Below, piece by piece: positions 30,925 through 36,906 of a DNA stretch of 36,906 nucleotides. The stretch is from Simkaniaceae bacterium. Its GTDB lineage: Bacteria > Chlamydiota > Chlamydiia > Chlamydiales > Simkaniaceae. Every line of letters begins with the position of its first letter. The stretch's first letter is position 1. A program made the translations under genes and the position numbers. The notes beneath the pieces are model-generated. The model saw nothing but the letters and a program-made list of their open reading frames with translations. It ran no database searches and was not told the DNA's origin. Location of the stretch: positions 1 through 36,906 of the forward strand of contig JAPOVA010000017.1 in assembly GCA_026708385.1 (NCBI GenBank). Reading direction: 5' to 3'.

Positions 30925-33773
30925 GAGGTCACACCGGGAGAGCACTCCTTATTTTTTGTTGCCTCTCTCTGTTCGGAAGTGCGCAGGCAAAGGAAGGGGG
31001 ACCTCCCCGACGGGAGGGGCGTTCCGACAAGATGACCTATCTGAATACCGTCCATACGTACGGGGGGTCTCCCCTTCTTAAAAAGACCTTCGAGGGGGTG
31101 TCCGCGATAGTCTACGGCAACCAAACCAAAGGGATCGGAGCCACCTTCAACGCTATTTTACGTATTGCCACCGTAATCGGATGCTTTTGCGCTCTTATGG
31201 CGACCTTCGGAGCCGGACGATTTGAAGGGTTTGCGAGAAGTTGGCTCTTTACGGCACTTTTCATTTTCGGGATCCTTTCGGTTCCGCGCATGACCATCCA
31301 TATCGATGACGGGTTGGCGCAAAAAAGCGGCGACACCCGTCTGGCGAAAATCGAACGGGTAGACCACGTTCCCTATCTCTATGGCACATGCATCTCTCTG
31401 ATCAGCAATCTTTTCAACAAGTTCACGAGGGTGTTGGAAGCCAATCTACACGATGTCAACGACAACGTCTACAACTGGACCGGCCACATCTACGCCGGCA
31501 ACGACCTTCTCAAAAGCGGACAGATCTCCTTGACATCCGGAAGGTTGCGACGCAATATCGCAACATTTTGTTACGACTGCATCTTTAACGACACCCACCT
31601 TAAGGTTCCGCGGTATACCGTAGATGACCTGTTCAATGCGACCGATATTATGGATTTCGTCGCAAAACGGACCCATCCGATGTTGGAAGCCTACCATATC
31701 GAAAAGGACGGAAGCGAAAAGCGGATGAGTTGTAGGAAGTTTGCGGAAACCATCCGAACCGAGTTAAGGGGAGGGGGTGCCACCTCATCGGCGCAACCCG
31801 TTTTTCTCGCCAACCTCTCCGATAAGGCATCGGTCCTTTTCAAGGGCGCGGACGGGGCGACCATGGACCGACAGAGGTTCTTGGAACAGTCCTTCATGAT
31901 CGACGCCGTGCAAACGGACGCGGTAGAAAGATTTTCCGCATTTCGCGCCAAAAAGCTCAGACAGACACAACAAACGATCTTGGGCACCTTGGGTCGATCC
32001 GTTGCGGCAATGGGTAACCTTTTCGAGGCGATCGTCTACCTGGCCTTCCCCCTCGTCACCGTTTTGGCCCTCTCCTATGCGGGGTTAAAAATCCTTTTCG
32101 GATGGATACAACTTCTCCTTTGGGTTTCGATGTGGCCACCCGTATACGTCATCGTCAATGCGTTCTTGCAATGTATTTGGGAATTCCGGACGACAAGCTT
32201 TTTCGGAGGAAAGGGCATCCGACTCACCATTGCCGATTCGGTGGGAATCAGCGAGCTGTACGAATCGATGCAGGGTTTGGCATCGGTTGCCATATTCCTG
32301 GTGCCCTCGCTTGCCTTTACCCTCCTCAAAGGGGGCGTGCATTCGCTCGTACACATCGCGAACGCTATGAACGCGCAAGGGCAGATGGCGGCATCGGTGG
32401 CGGCAAACGAACAGACGAGCGGAAACTACAACTTCTCCAATCTCTCCTACGAGAACGCCACGTTTTCACAAAAACAGACGGCCCCCCGGTGGGGTGACAA
32501 CGCTTCCCTCTCGGACGGCACCATGTCGGTCGGCTACGGATTGGATTCCGTACACAGTGGTGAAGGGGAGAGGACCGCCTTCCGGGCAGGGTTACACGAT
32601 CCGGGCTTCACCGCCTCCATCGAGCATACGATCGGAGCAAGTCTCAAAAAGAGCGCAAGCGATGCTCGAACCCACTACGAAGAGACGGCACGCTCATCGG
32701 AGCGCTCGTGGCAACATCTTCTCAAAACCGAAGAGGGTCTCCTTCGGGCTTACGAGCACGACAAGGCGTTTTCCTCCGTAACCGACCTGATCGACCAAGA
32801 GGAGGCCCGGCGCATTTATTCCGACATGCAGGCGGAGCACGAAACGTTTACGGATACACGGACACGGCAAACGGATAACCTCTTCTCCGTAGGAGGCACG
32901 GGCGTAATAGGAGGGGGAAGAACTTGGCACGGTCTGACCGACGCGCAACAAGCGAGGGCTTACGAACATGCCCTGTCCGTTGAAAAAAACAGACAGCGAT
33001 TGCATGCCATTACGGATAAATACTCCCACTCGGAGGGCGATTCCGAATCCGTGAGGTTTTCCGAAGAATACGGTAATAGCTTCAACAAATGCAACAGGGA
33101 TATGGAAGCTGAAAGAAAGGCAAAGATCTCTTGTCAAGTCGCGGAAGAGACCCACGCCCGTTATCGGGATAGTCAAGCAACATTTCGCCACGATGTGGGA
33201 GGAGCCTTTATCGGTGATCTGAAGGATAGAGGATTCGATGGAGATGACATTTCGCATTTGGTTACGGATACCCGGGCCTTAACGCGAGCATTCAATGCAT
33301 TTGTGGAAACAAGCCCCTTGTTCAAGTCACAGGCCCCGTACGGCTCTCCTCTCCTCCCCGATGTCCCCGACAGACTTCTCGAGTCCGTCCCTCGGAATAC
33401 CGAAGGTGCTACGGAAGACAAAGTCGCGCCGGTCTCGAACAACATTGAGGGGGAGGGTCGGGAACGCAAACCCGGCAATAACACCTCTTCTCTCCTCACA
33501 CGGTTCGACAACAGACGCGTGCATATGCAAGAGACGATTAACGAGATAACCGTCCCTACCGAGATTGATGAGAAAGTCAAAGCGACCGTAACCCGCACAA
33601 TCAACGAAAGTCTGTTATTCGGAATCGGCAAGAAAATCAAAGAGGCCACAGTCGACACAGCCGAAAAAGGGCTACGGGAACCGGAATATTTGCGCATGGC
33701 ATGCCCTGTCGGTATCGGTCGCTCGCCGATACGGATACGTACTCCTACTCGGAGGGAGACACCGAATCCGTGA
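30921..33773 (+). CDS. traG: TraG, mating-pair stabilisation and pilus assembly protein
   Basis: The 950-residue product is close in length to F TraG (938). I start at GTG 30921, which forms a GTGA overlap with the traH stop like the other junctions. It gives a good signal peptide (ALLIFCCLSLFGSAQA) and has AGGGGG eight bases upstream. Membrane segments lie at about 76-125, 365-415 and 455-475. Then comes a long periplasmic domain with the repeated element YSHSEGDSESVRFSEEYG. TraG acts in pilus assembly (N-terminal half) and mating-pair stabilisation or entry exclusion (C-terminal half). The end at 33773 is probably altered: a duplicate of the repeated element continues in another frame. Confidence 0.92.
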   Translation: MRGHTGRALLIFCCLSLFGSAQAKEGGPPRREGRSDKMTYLNTVHTYGGSPLLKKTFEGVSAIVYGNQTKGIGATFNAILRIATVIGCFCALMATFGAGRFEGFARSWLFTALFIFGILSVPRMTIHIDDGLAQKSGDTRLAKIERVDHVPYLYGTCISLISNLFNKFTRVLEANLHDVNDNVYNWTGHIYAGNDLLKSGQISLTSGRLRRNIATFCYDCIFNDTHLKVPRYTVDDLFNATDIMDFVAKRTHPMLEAYHIEKDGSEKRMSCRKFAETIRTELRGGGATSSAQPVFLANLSDKASVLFKGADGATMDRQRFLEQSFMIDAVQTDAVERFSAFRAKKLRQTQQTILGTLGRSVAAMGNLFEAIVYLAFPLVTVLALSYAGLKILFGWIQLLLWVSMWPPVYVIVNAFLQCIWEFRTTSFFGGKGIRLTIADSVGISELYESMQGLASVAIFLVPSLAFTLLKGGVHSLVHIANAMNAQGQMAASVAANEQTSGNYNFSNLSYENATFSQKQTAPRWGDNASLSDGTMSVGYGLDSVHSGEGERTAFRAGLHDPGFTASIEHTIGASLKKSASDARTHYEETARSSERSWQHLLKTEEGLLRAYEHDKAFSSVTDLIDQEEARRIYSDMQAEHETFTDTRTRQTDNLFSVGGTGVIGGGRTWHGLTDAQQARAYEHALSVEKNRQRLHAITDKYSHSEGDSESVRFSEEYGNSFNKCNRDMEAERKAKISCQVAEETHARYRDSQATFRHDVGGAFIGDLKDRGFDGDDISHLVTDTRALTRAFNAFVETSPLFKSQAPYGSPLLPDVPDRLLESVPRNTEGATEDKVAPVSNNIEGEGRERKPGNNTSSLLTRFDNRRVHMQETINEITVPTEIDEKVKATVTRTINESLLFGIGKKIKEATVDTAEKGLREPEYLRMACPVGIGRSPIRIRTPTRRETPNP
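33012..33101 (+). repeat. TraG internal element, copy 1
   Basis: These bases encode TDKYSHSEGDSESVRFSEEY and FNKCNRD in the traG frame. A diverged copy lies at 33731-33826 just before and after the traG stop. Confidence 0.7.
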
Positions 33774-33826
33774 GATTTTCCGAAAGAGAAAGATACGGTA
33801 GTGGCTGCAACAAATGCGGCAGAGAT
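33731..33826 (+). repeat. TraG internal element, copy 2, in a shifted frame
   Basis: This copy encodes TDTYSYSEGDTESVRFSERE and CNKCGRD in a frame two bases off traG. The shifted frame stays open to TGA at 33878-33880. It implies that the original C-terminus was longer or that a segment was duplicated there. Confidence 0.7.
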
Positions 33827-33840
33827 GAGGTCCGTATTTC

Positions 33841-34173
33841 TTACGAGTTGACGGCACCGCCTTCCCGATCGTTCCCATGAATCGCCCCGTGTGTGCGTCC
33901 CCCACGAACAATACGGCATCTCTTACACAGGACACGTGAAGATGAATTTTGGTAACGGGCCTTTTTCAGATCAAGACACCACGGCTTCGCTCCCTGATCC
34001 CGGGAGAGCTTGCATCGGGAATCGGCGCACATGCCACCCTGCTTGCAGTAAACCGACAGCCCCGCAACCGCTTCTGCAGTCCTTGTATACGAATGTTCGA
34101 ACACACGATCCGGTAAATTTTGATTTTGATTACGATCCGTATTAAGACCTATACAACCTAGAAAACAAGACAT
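33841..34173 (-). CDS. small minus-strand protein, 110 aa, MSC start
   Basis: The start ATG at 34173 has an excellent context: AAGGAG eight bases upstream, preceded by a near-consensus promoter at 34196-34224. The product begins MSCFLGCIGLNTDRNQNQNL and is Cys-rich, with GGMCADSRCKLSRDQGAKPW, then C and VLCKRCRIVRG. No domain is recognised. The 3' part overlaps the out-of-frame tail behind traG, so the C-terminus may not be original. The MSC start matches the other minus-strand gene at 34397-34867, which hints at a small family. Confidence 0.55.
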   Translation of the reverse strand: MSCFLGCIGLNTDRNQNQNLPDRVFEHSYTRTAEAVAGLSVYCKQGGMCADSRCKLSRDQGAKPWCLDLKKARYQNSSSRVLCKRCRIVRGGRTHGAIHGNDREGGAVNS

Positions 34174-34195
34174 ATTCCATTCTCCTTTTTTCTAT

Positions 34196-34224
34196 ATTAT
34201 ATTCCAAATTATAATCGGACTCAA
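34196..34224 (-). promoter_or_regulatory. near-consensus sigma-70-type promoter
   Basis: On the minus strand TTGAGT (34224-34219) and TATAAT (34201-34196) are exactly 17 bases apart, in an AT-rich patch. They lie just upstream of the ribosome site and ATG 34173. Confidence 0.7.
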
Positions 34225-34396
34225 TATCAAAGAAAATCTTGTCAATGAAACATCCGGAGCAAGATTCGGAGCATCTCCACACCCCCCCGGGTACCGGATT
34301 TTTTCACAATCTCTCGTGAGTCTGAGGTGACCCCACGTAGAGCACCTACCCTTCCCACAGTAGCCCTCAAGCGCGATACGTCCGGATCATTCCGTG
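34225..34396. other. intergenic stretch between the two MSC genes
   Basis: No gene is supported. ATCCGG near 34251 pairs with CCGGAT near 34295, followed by a T-run on the plus strand. That is a weak terminator-like pattern with a long loop. Confidence 0.25.
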
Positions 34397-34867
34397 CTAC
34401 GGAGCCCCGTCCGGACAGATCGGTCGGGTCGGCACGGTCCGGTTACGGCCCGAGCAGGGCGGGACAACACCCATATCCGAGTCGTAGAGAAACTCACCCC
34501 GTTCATCATCGAAATCCTCCGCAACCACGACCCCGTCAAAGAAAATCTTCGGCTCGCCCTCGGAAAGCGGGGTGACGGAAACGGGAGAGGCATCGCTCCC
34601 ACGGGAGGCGGGGTACCCGGAAGGGGGTCGAGACCCTTCCCCCCCGGCATCGGTAATCTTACCGGCCTCCCGGACAAGCGCCGTCGCTCGGTCGGGAACA
34701 ACAACGGTCAGGGTGATAATTTGCCTCTCCGGCCCGAACACGTCTTGAGCCGCTTTGATGATCTTCCGGGCCTCTTCGAGCTCCGGCACGACAACTCTCG
34801 TCTCTTGACCCTCGACAAACGGGGAGTATGCGATCGACTGCTTTCGGTAGCATGGCAAACAAGACAT
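34397..34867 (-). CDS. hypothetical protein, 156 aa, MSC start
   Basis: The ATG at 34867 is preceded by GAGAGGAGAGG, a very strong ribosome site. The product begins MSCLPCYRKQSIAYSPFVEG and continues with a helical/beta segment (VVVPELEEARKIIKAAQDVF, then QIITLTVVVPDRATALVREA). Next comes a Gly/Pro/Ser-rich region and then an acidic stretch around FFDGVVVAEDFDDERGEFLY. The last part is rich in Pro and Arg. No known family is recognised and there is no signal peptide. The first bases, ATGTCTTGTTT, are identical to the start of the gene at 34173, which suggests related N-termini. Confidence 0.6.
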   Translation of the reverse strand: MSCLPCYRKQSIAYSPFVEGQETRVVVPELEEARKIIKAAQDVFGPERQIITLTVVVPDRATALVREAGKITDAGGEGSRPPSGYPASRGSDASPVSVTPLSEGEPKIFFDGVVVAEDFDDERGEFLYDSDMGVVPPCSGRNRTVPTRPICPDGAP

Positions 34868-34996
34868 ACCCTCTCCTCTCAAATGCACTTCGCTCGGACG
34901 GAGGGTAGCATACACCGGCATATGAGGACAAGTGATGAAAACCGGACAAACGGAACTGCAAAATAAAATTGCCCGGACACACTACGGAGGATTACC

Positions 34997-35432
34997 ATCG
35001 TATCCGACAAGGGGAAGAGTCCTCCGACGGTCGGTCGGAGTACTTCGGAAGAGGGGGTGCTTCCGGACGAAGCGGAGGGGGTGCCGACCAAAGATGCGAG
35101 ATGGGCGAGAAATCGAAAAATTGCGAGCGTTGTCGGATACCGGTGACAAACGCATACGTTCCGTCCCTACCGGTGAATTCGATACAAAACCCGAAGCAGG
35201 CAAAGCTTTGTCCTTGTCGACGGAGCGTGCGCACGAGTGTTGCGAAGCTATTCACACGTTGTGTACGTGTGGGCAGGTGAATATGGTAACCGGGTTCCTT
35301 CGATCGGCGTTCGAATGTCTCGTTCAAGCAAAGTATATGTATTGCGATCAGGAATCACATGTATGGATACTTAATTTACGATCGTACGAGGAAAAAGAAA
35401 AAAGTTTGAAAAAATACAAGGAATTTTACTAG
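34997..35432 (+). pseudogene. frameshifted hypothetical gene
   Basis: A strong ribosome site (GGAGG at 34987-34991) precedes ATC GTA TCC at 34997, where an ATG would be expected. From there a frame reads IVSDKGKSPPTVGRSTSEEG to TGA at 35144-35146. It resembles the Ser/Pro-rich N-termini of the array proteins in style, not in sequence. A second frame, with ATG 35094, continues as IEKLRALSDTGDKRI, then HECCEAIHTLCTCGQVNMVT and YCDQESHVWILN to TAG 35432. The two frames together look like one gene with a lost start and a frameshift near 35100-35145. If only the second part is expressed, it is a 112-residue protein. Confidence 0.4.
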
Positions 35433-35525
35433 TCTCTTCCGATCGAGGATAGAGATAGATATGTACCGAAGATAGAAGATGTGAACAATAGTCTAAGTAA
35501 GATCCTTCTCTACAAAAAGACTTGC

Positions 35526-35747
35526 ATGGCTAAACGTAAGGGGAATCGACCGAAAAAGATCCCGAGTATTCCGCATATGGCACGGCACGTAGACGAACAC
35601 AACAGAGTTGTGGGGGCCGATACCCGATCGCCCTTGTATTATTATCTCCTCATCTACCGACCTCTTTCATCGGAAGTCCGCCCGAGCCCGTTGAACCCCA
35701 CGTTCTCTGAAAAATACCAAATGGTTGACATAGACATGACCATATAG
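35526..35747 (+). pseudogene. fragment of a duplicated unknown gene, copy 1
   Basis: From ATG 35526 the frame reads MAKRKGNRPKKIPSIPHMAR, then SPLYYYLLIYRPLSSEVRPS and EKYQMVDIDMTI, and stops at TAG 35745-35747. The second copy at 36602-36790 has TGG at the same position and continues, so this copy is cut by a nonsense change. No family is recognised and there is no clear ribosome site. Confidence 0.4.
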
Positions 35748-35755
35748 TGTCATAG
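35624..35755 (+). repeat. direct repeat of about 130 bases, copy 1
   Basis: This repeat matches 36601-36732 closely, sharing CGATCGCCCTTGTATTATTA and AAAATACCAAATGGTT. The pair flanks the Inc-like gene. Confidence 0.9.
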
Positions 35756-35991
35756 GGGTCGAAATGGCGATCGAAGAGCCGGCGAAAGGTAAAATTTAAG
35801 AGACGAGGAGACCGGAAAGGCAATCAAGGGTAAGAATGACCCGTTTCCCGATAGGCTTGAAGAGTTGCGGTCCGGTCGCCCGGTCTTATAAAAACCTTTT
35901 GATCAGAATTAGATTACAGAGGGTGACAATTTTTCGAGAGGGGTGTTACGGTGTTGTCCGGAGAATCGCAAAAAACCGAGGGTAACGCTTC
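35756..35991 (+). promoter_or_regulatory. upstream region of the Inc-like gene
   Basis: These 236 bases hold no gene. An AT-rich part around 35885-35935 (TTATAAAAACC, GATCAGAATTAGATTACAG) may carry the promoter. GAGGG at 35975-35979 is the ribosome site for ATG 35992. Confidence 0.3.
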
Positions 35992-36573
35992 ATGGTAACT
36001 AAACCTGATACCGTCACCACCTCACAACCGGTTCCGGAAGAGTCCGATGCCGTAGATGCTCCCCTGTTGTTTCCTAAAGAGAAGGCTGAAGTTGCTCGCA
36101 AGGTTGACGGAATTGGTCGGAGTGCTATCGATTGTTGTCCCGAGTGTTTTCGGACGGCGTCTATGGGTGACAGGGTGGCCCTCGTCGTTTTGGGTCTTGA
36201 TGGTTGTGTGGGTATCCCTTGCATAGTCACGGCAACAATTCTCGGAGGTGTCTTTGGAGGGACGGTAGTGGCGGCCGGTGCGGGGGTTTCCACGATTCTC
36301 CCATTTCTCGGTATTGCCGTAGCGGGATATTTACGCCTTAGCGGATGGTGTGCCAAGCCGAGTGAAGAGACCGAATCAGTGGACGAACCATTGGTACGGC
36401 AGGAGAAAGAAACACCCATCGAGCTTGAAGAAGTTGTCATTGAGCAACCGAAGCCCGAATCTCCTTCACCGGAACCTGCACCCGAACCTGCCAAGGGGGG
36501 ATGGTTTAGCCCTAGTGGGTGGTTTGCCAAGCCGAGTGAAGATACTGAGTCGGTGAACGAATCATTGATTTAG
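35992..36573 (+). CDS. candidate inclusion membrane (Inc) protein, 193 aa
   Basis: The product has a soluble N-terminus and one bilobed hydrophobic region at about 62-115 (RVALVVLGLDGCVGIPCIVT, then ATILGGVFGG and VSTILPFLGIAVAGYL). A Pro/Glu-rich C-terminal tail follows. Two membrane segments separated by a very short turn, without a signal peptide, are the defining feature of chlamydial Inc proteins. These are exported by the type III system and placed in the inclusion membrane with both ends in the host cytosol. A motif is duplicated: LSGWCAKPSEETESVDEPL (about 116-134) and PSGWFAKPSEDTESVNESL (about 174-192). The tail could be a host-interaction region. The gene is flanked by direct repeats. 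The call rests on topology only. Confidence 0.6.
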   Translation: MVTKPDTVTTSQPVPEESDAVDAPLLFPKEKAEVARKVDGIGRSAIDCCPECFRTASMGDRVALVVLGLDGCVGIPCIVTATILGGVFGGTVVAAGAGVSTILPFLGIAVAGYLRLSGWCAKPSEETESVDEPLVRQEKETPIELEEVVIEQPKPESPSPEPAPEPAKGGWFSPSGWFAKPSEDTESVNESLI

Positions 36574-36600
36574 ATGATCCTTATACGTCAGGAGCCGTGC

Positions 36601-36732
36601 CCGATCGCCCTTGTATTATTATCTCCTCATCTACCGGCCTCTTTCATCGAAAGTCCGCCCGAGTCCGTTGAACCCCACGTTCCCTGAAAAATACCAAATG
36701 GTTAACATAGACATTACCATATGGTGTTATGA
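36601..36732 (+). repeat. direct repeat of about 130 bases, copy 2
   Basis: This is the second copy of 35624-35755, starting 28 bases after the Inc-like gene. A few substitutions separate the copies. Confidence 0.9.
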
Positions 36733-36790
36733 GGGATTGCTACGCATGTTCTCTGAAATTTATGACCTTAGTCCGCACGCACGAAGATAA
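36602..36790 (+). pseudogene. fragment of a duplicated unknown gene, copy 2
   Basis: This frame is open for 62 codons to TAA 36788-36790. It reads RSPLYYYLLIYRPLSSKVRP, then PEKYQMVNIDITIWCYEGLL and MFSEIYDLSPHARR. It has no start codon of its own, so it is the 3' end of a gene whose beginning has been lost. I do not recognise the family; the composition is compatible with a transposase or a helical domain. Confidence 0.4.
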
Positions 36791-36906
36791 CGGTGCAAAA
36801 AAAAATCCGAAACGCACGCAGGCACGGGGGGAGAGGCGCGAGGGTGGAACCAATCCGACACCTCCTAGACAACCCGGTAAAAGGTGATTGGGTACCACCC
36901 CGGTGA
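36791..36906. other. window end without a recognised feature
   Basis: No gene or structure is supported in the last 116 bases. An A-run lies at about 36797-36805. Confidence 0.4.

Noticed and set aside
33173-33919. Minus-strand open frame of 248 codons
   Set aside because: It is antisense to the traG 3' part and lacks a ribosome site.
33891-34145. Plus-strand 84-codon frame after traG
   Set aside because: It has no ribosome site and is antisense to the gene at 33841-34173, which has a clear promoter and ribosome site.

Overview
The window most likely comes from a chlamydia-like (environmental) member of the Chlamydiota. The evidence is the ribosomal gene order rpsL-rpsG-fusA-rpsJ with no tuf, the order rplU-rpmA-obg, birA next to rodA, a MOMP-like outer membrane protein and a candidate inclusion-membrane (Inc) protein. 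Base composition is mixed, about half GC. The family within the phylum cannot be settled from this sequence alone.

Layout. Bases 1-6.3 kb are an accessory region in decay. It holds a cytosine-5 DNA methyltransferase remnant, the N-terminal piece of a tyrosine recombinase, two homologous remnants of an IS256-type transposase, and a tandem array of six related small genes (intact and broken). A long repeated leader precedes each of these genes. Bases 6.3-7.4 kb hold no convincing gene. Bases 7.4-18.2 kb are conserved chromosomal backbone: a small conserved protein, rodA, birA, dacF, a BamE-like lipoprotein gene, the str operon, a MOMP-like porin gene, obg, rpmA, rplU and tRNA-Phe(GAA).

From 18.7 to 33.8 kb lies one long plus-strand operon for an F-type type IV secretion system: pilin, traL, traE, dsbB-like, traK, traB, dsbA-like, a short TraV-like lipoprotein gene, traC, traW, trbC, traU, traN, traF, traH and traG. 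Nine of the junctions are four-base ATGA or GTGA overlaps, so the genes are probably translationally coupled. A DsbA/DsbB pair sits inside the operon. It could form the disulfides of the cysteine-rich periplasmic components TraU, TraN, TrbC and TraH. No coupling protein (TraD) or relaxase (TraI) is seen in the remaining 3 kb.

Bases 33.8-36.9 kb are again accessory. They hold two minus-strand small genes whose proteins start MSC (one with a near-consensus promoter), a frameshifted gene, and an Inc-like protein gene flanked by two copies of a 130-base direct repeat. The TraG 3' end carries a duplicated segment that continues in another frame.

All functions are assigned by reading motifs; no database search was run.
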